Numbered from the stretch's first letter, positions 11,959 through 25,349 are shown. The stretch: DNA of 64,000 nt from Tupaia tana (GCA_026018925.1 JAKSZU010000005.1:22864779-22928778), one strand, 5' to 3'. Numbers and translations are program-made. Notes: generated by a model from the letters alone, not told the origin.

Positions 11959-12223
11959 TTTTTTTTTTTTTTTTTTGGAGTTTTTTTTGCTATGGGCCCA
12001 TGCGCTCGCCAGACAGACAGACATAGAGACAGAAAGCGAGAAATCACCCCCCCAGGGGAGATGGTCATGCTGCAATCCCTTCTCCTCCATTCTCCTCTCG
12101 GGATCTTGGGCACACACGCACACGCGCCCGGCGTGAGTTTTAAGCCACCGGGTCCGGGATGCGAACCACGGTCGACTACGTGGGAGTCCAGCGACATAGC
12201 CATTACACTAACTGCTGGTTCCC
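11959..12223 (-). mobile_element. Long tRNA-derived SINE, young copy
   Basis: Nearly consensus antisense copy from poly(T) to the terminal CTGCTGGTTCCC. An exact 15-bp target duplication AAGAATTGATATCTT lies at 11944-11958 and 12224-12238. Confidence 0.95.
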
Positions 12224-12302
12224 AAGAATTGATATCTTAATATGAACAACATAGTATAAGCATTTATTTGGTCTTTTATTCTTCCAGCAAGGTTTTACAT
12301 TT

Positions 12303-14801
12303 AAAAAAATTTTTTAAATTAATTTCACATTCATTCACTGAACATCATCACAGCATACAATGTGTGACTTTCCATTTAGAATATACTGCATAGTGGCTTA
12401 ATCATACATGTTATCATTAATTTTCCACTTCTAGTTTCATATAGATAGATAAATGTACATTTTCCCCCATTACCCTCTGCCATTTCCCACCCTCCCCCCA
12501 CACTGTCTCTGGAGTCTACAATTGCTTTACATTCCTTTTTTTCCCCACATTTTATTGATACACAAAATTTCTTAAACTGACTACTTTCTTTTTTATTTAT
12601 TTATTTAAAATTTTTATTATCATAATTTTGAGTAATATATTTCCAATAGCAAGTTCGGCTGATATATACATATTTGTGAATTCATGTCTGACTTTAGTTG
12701 TGAAACTCTGAGTAGAATGAATATACATACTATAAAGTAGCACCTAGCTGATGCTATATAGCTTACTAGAGTATTAAGTAGGTATTAATATATTTTTTAA
12801 TTTCAAGAAAAGCAGCATTAGCTTTAATCAAAATCAAAGAAATGCTAAGAGAGCTTTGCTTAAAGCCAGGAAACGTGTTAGGATTTTATTCAAACAATAG
12901 GTACATGAACCTATCAGCAGCTCAGGACAAAACAAAAATTCTTAAAACCAGAAAACAAAGCCTTGAAGAAAATCAAGAATTCTTTAGTCAAAAGTCACCA
13001 GTTAAGTCTCACGTACTTAATCTATCTTTTATTGTGGTCCAATCTTCCCAATTAAATTCTGGGATATAATACTCAACTCCAAACTTGTCCCTACGATTAA
13101 GTTGGCCATTTTCTTAGTTGTTTTTGAACTCTTATTTCTGTTTGTCTGTATTTAGTTTTCTTGGTACAGCACTCCCTTTAGAACTTCTTGGAGAGCTGGT
13201 CTGGTATCAGTAAATCCTTTCAGTTTTTTTTAATCTAAGAATGTCCTTGTATTTTCTTCCCATATGAAGGATAATCTTGCCAGGTACAGTATTCTTGGTT
13301 GAAATTGCTTTTCTCTTAACACTTTGAATATATTTTCACATTCTTTCCTCGCTCACGTTGTTTCCGATGAGGGATGCTGTTAGCCTGATGGGATATCCTT
13401 TGTAGATAACTTGCCGTTTTTCTCTTGCCAACCTTAGTTTCTTGTCTTTATCTGTGGTTTTGGTCAATCTGGCTATAATGTGTGTTGGAGAAGATCTTGG
13501 GTTGATTTTATTTGGGGTCCTTTGTATTTCTTGGGACTGGATCTTTGAATGCCTCTCTAGATTTGGAAAGTTTTCTTCCAGGATTTCATGGAATAGATTA
13601 TCAATGCCCTTATGAGTCTCTTTGCCTTCTGGAATACCAATTATTCTGATGTTTGGATGTTTGATGGTATCTAGTATTTCTTGTATATTATTCTCAATTT
13701 TTTTTTTCTTGACAATTTTCTCAGTCTTAGTGGTGGATTTTTCTAGGCCAGTGATTCTGTCTTCTACATCTGAGATTCGATTTTCCGTGTGATCTAGGCT
13801 GCTTTTAATACTTTCAAGGGAGGTTTTGACTTCCTATATTATAGCCTTCATCTCTAACAGTTCCATCTGATTCTTTTATATGGTGTATATTTCCTCTTTC
13901 AGGTCTTGAAGAATTTCCCCACCTCCCAGAACTCGTCGACTCCTTTCTCCTGCCTCTTTTGAAGTTCATTGTCTCTTCTCTTCCATCTCTGTTAGCTTTG
14001 TCACTATGAATAGTCTAAATTCTTTATCTGACATTTTCATGAGTTCCATTTTGCTGTCTCAGGATGAAGGGGTGTTATTTTCCCTTGGAGGAGAGATTTT
14101 TCTTTTTTGCTTTCTCATATTTCTTATGACCCTGCAGTGATTTCTGGTCATCTGATGGAATGTACATTTCTTCCAGATTCTTGAAGTTCAATCTGAGCGT
14201 TCAGAGGCATGCAGGAGGAGGTGATCTGCAATCTCTCTTCCGTTGCGTTTTTCACTCTTAGTGCATCAGATTCAGTAGTAATTGAGGAATATTCTGACCC
14301 TAATCATGGATACTGTTCACTTGGACCTGTCTAGACACTCAGTGCGTGGAGGCTGAGTAGCCAAGGAATAAAGATAAAGAAAAAAGGAAAAGAATTAGAG
14401 AAGAGGAAAGAAGAAGAAGAAAAGAAAAAAGAAAAGAAAAAAGACAATAAAAAACTTTATATTTTAAAAAGCAAAAAAATGAAAACCATGCAATATTTCA
14501 CAGCTCAAGTTCAGTAGCCATCTCAAGATGGGCTTGGGGTTGTGCCTCTCCTAAAAGGGATGGGGAAAGGCACAAATTAGCACAATAAAGGAGGAGCTTG
14601 AAAACCCAGAGAATATTTTATCTTAAAAAAATTTGTTTTTTTTTTTTAATTAAAAGACATAGGGAGACACAGAGAGATGGAGAGAAGGGTACAGAGGTAG
14701 CCCTACCCACTAGAAATTAATCTGGAGGGAGAAGTCTCAGCAGATCATTTTTAGTTCCTGAAAGCAATTTTTCACAGCTCCAAGTTCAGTAGCCATCTTC
14801 A
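12303..14801 (-). mobile_element. Half-L1 (HAL1-type) element A: 5' UTR, ORF1 and 3' UTR, no ORF2
   Basis: Read on the - strand: a 5' UTR (about 14801-14100) with a purine-rich tract at 14366-14460, then a degraded ORF1 (about 14100-13150), then directly a 3' UTR-like region (about 13060-12303) ending in an A-rich tail. The ORF1 part aligns with the ORF1 regions of the L1 at 47.4-46.4 kb and of element B at 61.2-60.3 kb. For example GATAATCTTGCCAGGTACAG and TGGTACAGCACTCCCTTTAG have counterparts in element B. The exact 11-bp duplication GTTTTACATTT at 12292-12302 and 14802-14812 bounds the whole unit. It was therefore inserted as one piece and is not a later deletion. No open frame longer than about 75 codons remains. 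Confidence 0.75.
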
Positions 14802-14924
14802 GTTTTACATTTTTATCTGATTCTTGCTTGATTGTTTTTTCTAAGAGCATCTTGATTTTAAGTGTAGATTTTTATATTGTAGTAGGTATTAAGTCATTTG
14901 CATTGTTAAAAATGCAAAGTAATG

Positions 14925-15168
14925 GGACCAGCAGTTGGCGTAGTGGCTATGTCGCTGGACTCCCATGTAGTCGACCGCAGTTCGAGTCCCGGACCCGGTG
15001 GTTTAAACTCATGCCGGGTGCGTGTGCATGCGTGCCCAAGATCCCGAGAGGAGAAGGGATTGTGGCGTGGCCATCCCCCCGGGGGGTGATTTCTCGCTTT
15101 CTGTCTCTCTCTCTCTCTGTCTGTCTGGCGAGTGCACGCGCCCTATAGCAAAAAAAAACTCTCAAAAA
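14925..15168 (+). mobile_element. Long tRNA-derived SINE, young copy
   Basis: GGGACCAGCAGTTGGCGTAG start, consensus B box AGTTCGAGTCCC, CT-rich region and CCCTATAGCAAAAAAAAC end. The duplication AAAATGCAAAGTAAT flanks it (left about 14910-14924, right about 15168-15182). Confidence 0.95.
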
Positions 15169-15403
15169 AAATGCAAAGTAATTGTCCTTTTATGATAACA
15201 TAGCCCAAATTAATGTCTCAGTAATCTCAAATATGTCTTTTTTGCAAAAGAGTTTAAATAATGCCTTTAGAAATAAAATGGGCTATTTGTGAAATATGTG
15301 GGTTTGATTGGTTTATTAGATGATACAGTATTTTGCTTTGGCATCCCCTTTCCTCAATCCTGTGCCTCAGCCTCTTTACTGTGAACAAGCCTGTCTACAT
15401 TGT

Positions 15404-15640
15404 ACTTATTTATTTATTTATTATTTTAAGTGTATGTCTCCTATGAGTGAGAAAGACAACACTTCCAAAAGGGCCTTGGCACTGCAATTCACCCCAGCCT
15501 CAGCCAGTCATGGATGTTGGGTAAACATACATGTGCCTACTCAGGGATGTCTCTGGTCTTAAACTGAGAACTTTACGGTTCCCTGTGGAATTGCCCTGCG
15601 GAGTGTTGTGTTTTACCACTATACTATTGTCCTGCCCCTG
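15404..15640 (-). mobile_element. Third-family SINE copy
   Basis: Begins (TTTA)n in antisense, includes GAGTGAGAAAGACAACACTTCC and GGGCCTTGGCACTGCAATTCACC, and ends GTTTTACCACTATACTATTGTCCTGCCCC. The same order of segments recurs at 20268, 24186, 31628, 33072 and 53309, which defines a separate, older SINE family. Confidence 0.65.
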
Positions 15641-15814
15641 CACTACACTTTTAGAAGTACATACCAAGGTCGGCCTACCAGATCAAAAGACCATAGGCCA
15701 GTGTCCTAGAAAATGTGAGTTAGAGGGTCTAATTTAAATCTACTCGGTAAAGTCGTCTTTGCTGATCACAACATACTCCCTTTTGAATGCACGGTTTGTT
15801 CTGGGCACACTCGG

Positions 15815-15960
15815 CATTTACATACTTTGTTTAATCACACAGCAGGAATCTCTAGATGAATGAACTGAAGTTTTGGTTACAACTTACTTAAGGTCATGGT
15901 TATTATGTCATGGAGCTCAGTTTGAACCTACATCTGTTTAATTCCAAGGCCGACTGCCTG
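15815..15960 (-). mobile_element. MIR SINE fragment
   Basis: Reverse-oriented MIR: a GATGAATGAACTGAAG segment, AACTTACTTAAGGTCATGG, then GCTCAGTTTGAACCTACATCTG. Confidence 0.65.
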
Positions 15961-15985
15961 TCTGTTTTACAAGAATAGGACACTC

Positions 15986-16243
15986 GGGGGACCAGTGGTT
16001 AGCATGATGGCTATGTCGCTGAACCTCCCATGTAGTCGACTGCGGTTTGAATCTTGGACCCGGAGGTTTAAACTCACACCGTGTGCGTGCATGCCCAAGA
16101 TCCTGAGGAGAATGGAAGAGAAGGGATTGCAGCATGGCCATCCCCCCGGGGGGGTTATTTCTCACTTTCTGTCTCTGTCTCTCTCTGTCTCTGGCAAGCG
16201 CACACGCCCTGTAGCGAAAAACCTCTCCAAGAAAAAAAAAAAA
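15986..16243 (+). mobile_element. Long tRNA-derived SINE
   Basis: Full-length copy with ACCAGTGGTTAGCATGATGG start and GCCCTGTAGCGAAAAACCTC end. AGGACACT appears directly before and after it as target duplication. Confidence 0.93.
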
Positions 16244-16529
16244 AGGACACTGATTGTTCTGTTCCATGCTCAATAAAAGTACTGAAGGTAATGTGACTAT
16301 CCTATTTATATGGGGAAAATTACAAATATCTAGTATACTGTGGATGAGGGCACAGTAAGGTAAGTACAACGGGTCATGGGACTTAAAAGGAAGAACAGTA
16401 TTTAGGGTGTGAAGGGTGTTAAACAAGAGCCAGACCTGTACAGCTCATCTTCGACCTTTTCCTACTGCTTCCCTTCGAAGAGGCTTATGCAAGGGTGGGG
16501 AGCTTACCCACCTTGGAAAGGGTAAAGTG

Positions 16530-16860
16530 AGCAATTTCTGATACAGTTGTATCTGTATCTGTGTGTTCCATCAACCACAGATGAAAAATATTTTGGAAAA
16601 AAAAAAAAAGATCTGTACTGAGTATATGCAAAGGTTTTTCGTTATTCCCTAAAAAATACAGTGTAACAACTATATAGCATTTATATCATCTTAGATATCA
16701 TAAATAACCTAGAGATGGCTTACAGTATATAGGAGGATGTGCATAGGTTACATGTAAATGTTATGCCATTTTATACTAAAGACTTGAACATCTGAGAATT
16801 TGGGTATCCAGTGGGCCTGGAAGCAATACCCTTTGGTCTGCTGTATTGACTCTTACAACC
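16530..16860. mobile_element. Tigger/MER2-type (pogo-like mariner) fragment
   Basis: The order ATCTGTGTGTTCCATCAACC, ACAGATGAAAAATATTTTGG, TACTGAGTATATGCAAAGG, ATACAGTGTAACAACTATATAGC and GACTTGAACATCTGAG matches my memory of the MER2/Tigger consensus. It lacks transposase. Confidence 0.65.
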
Positions 16861-16875
16861 CAAAAGAACACTATG

Positions 16876-17040
16876 GGGGCTGACAGGTGGCATGGTAGTT
16901 AAGGGCGCTCGAGTCCCACATGACTGACTGCTATTCGAGTCCCGGACATGATGGCTTGCTTTCTCGTTTTCTCTCTCTCAGTCATTCACTCTGTCCCTCT
17001 CTGGTCAAATTAAAATAAGTAAATAAATAAAGTTAAATAA
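16876..17040 (+). mobile_element. Short tRNA-derived SINE
   Basis: Starts GGGGCTGACAGGTGGCATGG; B-box-like ATTCGAGTCCC; ends GGTCAAATTAAAATAAG with a (TAAA)n tail. Confidence 0.9.
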
Positions 17041-17092
17041 TTGTTTTTTTTAAAAAATGGTGTGATCAAACCAGATGCAACTATATATTTTT

Positions 17093-19399
<2,307 letters not shown>

Positions 19400-19400
<1 letters not shown>

Positions 19401-19845
19401 GAGAAACTTCAATTGATCCTTTAAAATGTCCAAGACAACCATAGAAACAGGCAAGAAGCTTCAGGTGCTAAGAAATAGCTGTTGAGGAGTCTAGGGATTC
19501 CTGGAAAAACTGGTCATGCCAGGATGGTTTTCGCTTTTTCTCACTCATCCAATCTAATGCTTTTTTCCCTCTTTTACTGAATTTCAGTTAGGAGAAACAA
19601 AAAACCTACCAGGATCACAAAGGCCGTCTTGCCGAAAAGTGTTAGATTTAGGTTGGAGAGAATTGCTTTCTTGTCAGTCCCACCCCTTATTGAATCCCCT
19701 GGTAGCAAGTCAGGTTAACTTAGTAAAAATTCCTTAATTATCTGTCTTGTATTAGCCACGGTTAGGAACTTAAGGGTATATAAATATAGGTAGGCTATTG
19801 ATAACACTTAATGCTAAGTAGGGGCTTGGTCCTACCCTTAAGAGC
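19400..19845. other. Intergenic sequence, nothing recognised
   Basis: About 450 bp beyond the muskelin retrocopy, with no recognisable repeat or coding sequence. It could include pre-insertion flank or a rearranged 5' UTR. Confidence 0.4.
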
Positions 19846-19847
19846 TT

Positions 19848-20015
19848 TCCATATATTAACATGTAATCTTCAGTCCTATGAGATAGGTATTATGTTTCTT
19901 TATACAGATGAGAAAATGGACACAAAGAAGTTAAACATAATTTACTAGTCATTTAACTAGTAAGTGAACAGGCCAGAATTCAAACCCAAGGAGTGTATAG
20001 TCTTTTACAATATGC
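19848..20015 (-). mobile_element. MIR SINE
   Basis: Reverse MIR: GAGATAGGTATTATG, TATACAGATGAGAAAATGG, AAGAAGTTAAACATAATTTACT, AACTAGTAAGTGAACAGGCC and AATTCAAACCCAAGGAGTG in the expected order. Confidence 0.85.
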
Positions 20016-20267
20016 AATTGAGAATACAAAGTAGGCTTTTTTATGAAGTGATGTGATAAAGATACAAAGAAAATTCTTGAGCATTCAAAAAGATTAATAA
20101 GTGGATTGAGCAATGAGTATGATTTTTTATGAAGTATTTATAATTTGAAGTTAAACTATATTTGTTTAATTAAAAATAACCCTAAATTTGAATGCGTAAA
20201 GGGGTTAAAAATAAGCAAATAATAATCTACTCTCCAGAAGTTTGTTAAGTTTCTTTTCATTTTAGTA

Positions 20268-20516
20268 CTTTTCTTCCTTTCTCCCTCTTCCTTCTTTCTC
20301 TTCCTCCTCAAGGAGAGAGAGAATGGAGGAAAAGCGAGAGACATTTTTGACAAGGTGTCACCACACTGCAGTCCTCCTACCCCAGCCTTCCACAGGCACA
20401 TACCATTACCTGGCCTGTTTAGATTGGTCCAGGAACCAAACCTGGGCACAAAGTCTGGACTTCCCTGGGGGCTTCAGCCACTGCACGTGTGCCACTTGTG
20501 CCATGACTGGGCCACC
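20268..20516 (-). mobile_element. Third-family SINE copy
   Basis: CT-rich start, GAGAGAGAATGGAGG, ACAAGGTGTCACCACACTGC, AGTCCTCCTACCCCAGCC and GCCACTTGTGCCATGACTGG. Related to the copies at 31628, 33072 and 53309. Confidence 0.65.
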
Positions 20517-20630
20517 TTCATTCTTTTTAATATTTGTATAGCATATATGTTCGTATTCTATGTAACTAGCTCCTTCTGGTGAGGATTTAAATTGCTTGTA
20601 TTTTTTTTTCCCTGTTAGAAATCATTTTCA

Positions 20631-20887
20631 GGGCCAGCAGATGGTGTGGTGCTTACGTCACTAGACTCCCACATGGAACACCTCAATTCGAGTTCTGACT
20701 CCGTGACTTGAAACTGAGGCCCGGGGCATGTGTGTGCATGCTGAAGATCCCAGGAGGAGAATGGAGAAGGGATTGCAGCATGCCCACCCTCCAGGGAAGT
20801 GATTTCTCACTTTCCCACTCATTGTCTCTGTCTCTCTGGCGAACACACATACCCTAAGGCAAAAACATCTACCAAAAAAAAAAAATA
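20631..20887 (+). mobile_element. Long tRNA-derived SINE
   Basis: GGGCCAGCAGATGGTGTGG start, B-box variant AATTCGAGTTC, and ACACATACCCTAAGGCAAAAAC before an A-rich tail. Diverged copy. Confidence 0.88.
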
Positions 20888-21077
20888 AGAATTCTCCACT
20901 AGAGAATTATTTTCCTTTATAAAGATTGTTTCCTATAATCATTTTCTATAGAGATCTGGAAAATTAACAATTTTAGATTCTTTAAATATTAGACCCATGT
21001 GACATTTTTTAATGAAAATTATGATATCATTCCTATTTCAAGTTGCGTTTTTCAATACTTAAAATATGTTTAATGTG

Positions 21078-21310
21078 AGGGCTAGCAGGTGGTGTTGTGG
21101 CATTAAAGCACTGGATCCCACATGACCAGCTGCACAGAGTCCCGACCTGGCAACTTGAAAATCATGCCAGGAGCATGTGTGTGCTTGGCCATAATCCTTG
21201 AGAGGAGACTGGGAGAAGGGATCGTGATGTGGCCATACTCTCTGGAGGGTGATTTCTCACTTTCCCTCTCTCCCTGTCTTTTGCGAGCATACGCATCCTA
21301 TAGCCAAAAG
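21078..21310 (+). mobile_element. Long tRNA-derived SINE
   Basis: GGGCTAGCAGGTGGTGTTG start; B box eroded (CACAGAGTCCC); ends ATCCTATAGCCAAAAG and runs into a (TA)n microsatellite at 21338-21356. Confidence 0.85.
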
Positions 21311-21385
21311 ATATATGTGTATATTGCATTTGACATCTACATATATATATATATATGCATGTATGTGGTTGCAAATATTTTATGA

Positions 21386-21637
21386 TTTTTTTGAAGCCAT
21401 TTTCACTATAGGACACATGTGCTTACCAGAGAGACAGAGGACCGAGAGACAAAAAGTGAGAAATCACCGCCCAGGGGGGATGGCCACACCATGATCCCTT
21501 CTCCATTCTCCTCTCGGGATTTTGGGCATGCATGCACACATACCTGGCATGAGTTTCAAGCCACCAGGTCCAGGACTCAAACTGCAGTCTACTATGTAGG
21601 AGTCCAGCAACATAACCATTATGACATCTACTGGTCC
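21386..21637 (-). mobile_element. Long tRNA-derived SINE
   Basis: Antisense: TTTTTGAAGCCATTTTCACTATAGG to CTACTGGTCCC. It sits 75 bp from the preceding sense copy, so the two can pair as an inverted repeat. Confidence 0.88.
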
Positions 21638-21685
21638 CTCATGATTAATTTTTCGACTATTTATGGCTTATGTTGTGTAGAAGTT

Positions 21686-21777
21686 TTCTTTCTTTCTTTC
21701 TTTCTTTTTTTTTTTTTTAATTTGCCAGATGGTGCACGTGCTCACCAGAGAGAGAGAAAGAAAGAGACAAAGCCTTC
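21686..21777 (-). mobile_element. 5'-truncated SINE with (TTTC)n tail
   Basis: (TTTC)4 plus poly(T), then the complement of the SINE 3' end (GGTGCACGTGCTCACCAGAG and AGAGAGAAAGAAAGAG). The tRNA-related half is absent. Confidence 0.7.
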
Positions 21778-21867
21778 TAACTGTATGAAGATGTTTTTAA
21801 TAAGGCTAAGCAAGGTAGCTAGGGTCAGACTGTAATCAGAGTGGTAGTCTAAAAGAAGACTTCACAC

Positions 21868-22010
21868 ATAGCAATCTACAGAGCGCTTTGACATTTGGAA
21901 GTGTTTGAGCACTGCAAGAAACTAAGGTGTTCTTTACAGATGAAGAAACTAAGTAGTTGTCTCAAAGTTACATAAGCACGAAGCAATGCTGTTAGACAAA
22001 CCCAGGTGCC
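21868..22010 (-). mobile_element. MIR SINE fragment
   Basis: Reverse MIR: TCTTTACAGATGAAGAAACTAAG, TTGTCTCAAAGTTACATAAGC and AGACAAACCCAGGTGCC. Confidence 0.75.
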
Positions 22011-22205
22011 GTTGTAATGAAACCTTTTTAAAATGGATTCTCAAATGGATGGCATTCTTGGCTTGGTGTCATTTCCAAATTTAATGTGTTCTGTATTGTC
22101 AAAGATTGAGAAAGCAAAAAAGTCACTGTAAGCCATGAATATTTTTCATTTCTTTTGAAAGTTTGCCACTATAGATAGATGTGAAGATTTGATTTAAGGA
22201 CACCA

Positions 22206-22461
22206 CCTTGTTTGTTTGTTTGTTTGCCATAAGGTGCATACACTCACTAGAGAGAGACAGAGACAGAGAAAGGGAAAGTGAGAAATCACTCCTCAGGGTG
22301 GGATGGCCATGCTGCATTCTCTTCTGTACTCTCCTCTCAGGATTGTGGGCACATACTCACACGTGCCTGGTGTGATTTTCAAGCCATCAGCTGTAAGACT
22401 TGAACCATAGTCAGCCATGTGGAATCCAGTGCCTTAACTTCCATGCCACCTACTAGCCCCT
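22206..22461 (-). mobile_element. Long tRNA-derived SINE
   Basis: (TTTG)n tail in antisense, then CCATAAGGTGCATACACTC through CCACCTACTAGCCCC. Flanked by AGGACACCACC and AAGACACCAAC. Confidence 0.88.
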
Positions 22462-22621
22462 CAAAGACACCAACTCTTAATAAGCAACATGAGTAATAGG
22501 TTCTACTTTCATCTTAATTGACTGACTATAAATTTCTGTAGGTACCACACTGAAAACTGAATTAAGCTATCTTTTAACTGGACCCTAAGAATAAGCCTGT
22601 GCTAGATGCAATGATCTTATC

Positions 22622-22880
22622 TTTTTTTTTTTTATAAGTTTGTTTGTTTGTTTGTTTGTTTATTTTTTTTTTTAAGGTTTTTACCATAGGATGAATGTGC
22701 TCACCAGAGAGAGACAGAGACAATGAAAGGGAAAGTGAGAAATCCCGCCCCCTCCAGGGGGATGGCCATGCCACAATCCCTTCTTCTTTCTCCTCCTGGG
22801 ATTTTGGGACACATGTACATGCATCCAACATGATTTTCAAGCTGCCAGGTCTGGGACTAGAACTGCAGTTGGCCATGTGG
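22622..22880 (-). mobile_element. 5'-truncated long SINE
   Basis: Antisense copy with poly(T) and (TTTG)n, ending at GGCCATGTGG without the last 35-40 bp of the consensus. ATCTTATCTT flanks both sides, so the truncation happened at insertion. Confidence 0.85.
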
Positions 22881-23102
22881 TATCTTATCTTTTAAAACAA
22901 TCTACTGTGAAATTTTGGAAAACCACCACTCTCAGTCTCCTGATATTGTGGTCTCAGTTTTATATTTTTTTCCTAAAGCTATAATTATGTGTTTTGTGTT
23001 TATATATACATATAACTAAAATGGCACATATAAATACAATTTAAAATATATACTTGAAAGTCACCAGTCCTATTGTTGATGATACATAAATAGTTAAAGA
23101 TT

Positions 23103-23310
23103 GGACCAGCCGGTGGTGTGATGTGGCTAGATTCCACATGGCCAAATATATGGTTCGAGTCTCAGACACAGTGCTTTAAGAAATATGCATGTGTGTGGGT
23201 TCTCAACATTTTGAGGAAAGTGGAGGAGATGGGATCGAGGTGTTGGGGGTGCTTTCTCACTTTATCTCCTGCAAATGCATGTACCCAATAGCAAAATTTT
23301 CAAAATTATT
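23103..23310 (+). mobile_element. Long tRNA-derived SINE with internal deletions
   Basis: GGACCAGCCGGTGGTGTGATG start, B box GGTTCGAGTCTC, and TGTACCCAATAGCAAAATTTTC end. Confidence 0.85.
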
Positions 23311-23332
23311 TAACGATATATCTTACATTTTC

Positions 23333-23595
23333 GGGAACAGCAGTTGGCATAATGGCTATGTTGCTGGGCTCCCATGTAGTCGACCACAGTTCGAGTCTCA
23401 AACCCAGTGGCTTAAAACTCATGCCGGGCTCGTGTGCGTGCATGCCCAAGATCCTGAGAGGACAATGGAGGAGAAGGGATTGCAGCCTGGCCATCCACCT
23501 TGGGGGGTGATTTCTCGCTTTCTGTTTCTCTCTGTCTTTCTGGCAAGCTCACGCGCCCTATAGCAAAAACCTCTCAAAAAAAAAAAAAAATATAT
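23333..23595 (+). mobile_element. Long tRNA-derived SINE, young copy
   Basis: GGGAACAGCAGTTGGCATAATGG start; ends CTATAGCAAAAACCTCTC and poly(A). An exact 17-bp duplication ATATATCTTACATTTTC lies at 23316-23332 and 23596-23612. Confidence 0.95.
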
Positions 23596-23683
23596 ATATA
23601 TCTTACATTTTCTATATATCAATATTCCCCCAATTAACTTGTTAGTCCAGTGAATTTATTACTCTTTTAAAAATGGTAGAATT

Positions 23684-23873
23684 GGAGGCCAGTAAGTGAC
23701 ATGGTGGTTAAGACGTTGGACTCCCACATGGCTGGCTGTGGTTTGAATTCTGGACCTGTTGGCTTGCTTTTTCATTCTCTCTCTCTCTCCCCTAGTAAGC
23801 ACATGTGCCCTACAGCAAAGTAAGTAATAATAATTAATACATAATTTAAATAATTCTTTAAATTATGAAAATA
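23684..23873 (+). mobile_element. Short tRNA-derived SINE
   Basis: GGAGGCCAGTAAGTGACATGG start; GTAGAATTG duplication on both sides. Confidence 0.85.
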
Positions 23874-23914
23874 AAAGTAGAATTGATTTCCATTTTAAAA
23901 TGTGGGAGTTAATT

Positions 23915-24152
23915 TGGGGCCAGCTAGATCACACATGACTGACCCCACAGTCTGAATCCCGGACCCAGCAACTTGAAGAGCACACTGGGCATGTGTGCAT
24001 GCACGCCCAAAGTCTCGAAAGGAGGGGGAAATGGAGAATGGATTGCAGTGTGACCATTCCCATGGCTGGTACTTTCTCACTTTCTCCCTCTTACTCTCCT
24101 TTTCTCTGTCTGCTAAGTGTGCATACCTTCTGGCAATTTTTTTTTTAAAGAA
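23915..24152 (+). mobile_element. Long tRNA-derived SINE with 5' deletion
   Basis: GGGGCCAGCTAGATCACACATG joins the first bases directly to the sequence before the B box, so about 30 bp including the A box is missing. Ends with TTCTGGCAATTTT. Confidence 0.8.
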
Positions 24153-24185
24153 AGCTAATTTGAAAAATTAAAAGTTTAATTTTTT

Positions 24186-24357
24186 TAAGTTAATTTTTTT
24201 TCCATGGCTGAAACTGAGACAGCACCCCCCACAAGGTCCTCATGCCACAGTCCATCCCTCAGACAGCCTGGATCACGCACATTACATGCCCAACATGTTC
24301 GAGAAGGTCTCCTATGTGGATCAGGCTTGTATCACTGCTGTGTCATCATCCAGCCCC
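24186..24357 (-). mobile_element. Third-family SINE copy
   Basis: Bounded by an exact 16-bp duplication AAAAGTTTAATTTTTT (24170-24185 and 24358-24373), which fixes its ends. Internal GTCCTCATGCCACAGTCC and CATGCCCAACATGTTCGAG match the third family. Confidence 0.8.
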
Positions 24358-24408
24358 AAAAGTTTAATTTTTTGTCAAAGTTACGGAGTTTAAAGAGCCA
24401 AATATTTC

Positions 24409-24634
24409 TATTTTATTATTTAATTTTTAGTTTTTGATAGGGTGTATGCACTCACCAGAAAAACAGAGAGAGAAAGACACAGACAGAGTGAGAAAGCGCC
24501 CCACCCCCCAGGGGGATAGCCATGCTGCAGGCCCTTCTCTTCCATTCTCTTCTTGGGATTTTGGGCACCCTCTCACCCAGCCTCTTTTTCAAGCTCCAGG
24601 TCTAGCATCTTAACCATCATACCACTGGCTGGCC
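24409..24634 (-). mobile_element. Long tRNA-derived SINE
   Basis: Antisense copy ending CCACTGGCTGGCCC. AAGAGCCAAATATTT (24394-24408) and AAGAGCCACATATTT (24635-24649) are its target duplication with one mismatch. Confidence 0.9.
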
Positions 24635-24815
24635 CAAGAGCCACATATTTTTATAAGGTTTGTTGCAAAGGCAGCAGCCTCCCTTTTATCTCCATTTTGG
24701 GATGGCCATTTTCACCTCTTTAAGCTTTTAGTGAATTCTATTTCCAGTTCAACCTTGAATTCCTCTTGGAGAAAAAATACTTTTCTTTACAATAAATTTA
24801 AATTTAAACTTTCTT

Positions 24816-25102
24816 TCTTTCCTTCTTTCTTTCTTTCCTTCTTTCTTTCTCTTATTTTTTAGAGGTTTTTGTTATAGGGTGCGTGTGCTCTCCAGAGAGA
24901 GACATAGAAAGCGAGAAATCACCCTCCCCCCCCCAGGGGGGATGGCCATGCCACAATCCTTTCTCCTCCATTCTCCTCTCGAGATCTTGGGCACACACGC
25001 ACACGCGCCCAGCATGAGTTTAAGCCACTGGGTCCGGGACTCGAACTGCGGTCGACTACGTGGGAGTCCAGGGACATAGCCATTACACCAAATGCTGGTC
25101 CC
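24816..25102 (-). mobile_element. Long tRNA-derived SINE with (TTTC)n tail
   Basis: A (CTTT)n-rich tail then a near-consensus antisense body ending ATGCTGGTCCC. An exact 16-bp duplication AAATTTAAACTTTCTT lies at 24800-24815 and 25103-25118. Confidence 0.95.
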
Positions 25103-25349
25103 AAATTTAAACTTTCTTGATCCATTAAGTCAGTTATTATTTTTTTTTCCAGTTATTCTTATCCTTTTTCCATTCTTATCTTTGCGGTTATGGGCCATTT
25201 TTTGAAAAATTTAATCCTTTTATAGTAATTTTATTGGCAAGTCATTTAATTTTAAGTTTCTTTTTTTTTTCACTCCTATAAGTTTTAACTGATTCTTTAA
25301 AAAGTGTATCTAGCCAGTTTCTTATACTCTATTCCTTTCTTATACTTTT

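Noticed and set aside
14925..15010. tRNA gene candidates suggested by A- and B-box matches
   Set aside because: The cloverleaf is not preserved, and every match is the head of a SINE with an A tail and target duplications.
15938..16426. 162-residue reverse-strand frame
   Set aside because: Runs through an antisense SINE and flanking DNA. Near-identical peptides recur at every SINE copy, so it is repeat-derived.
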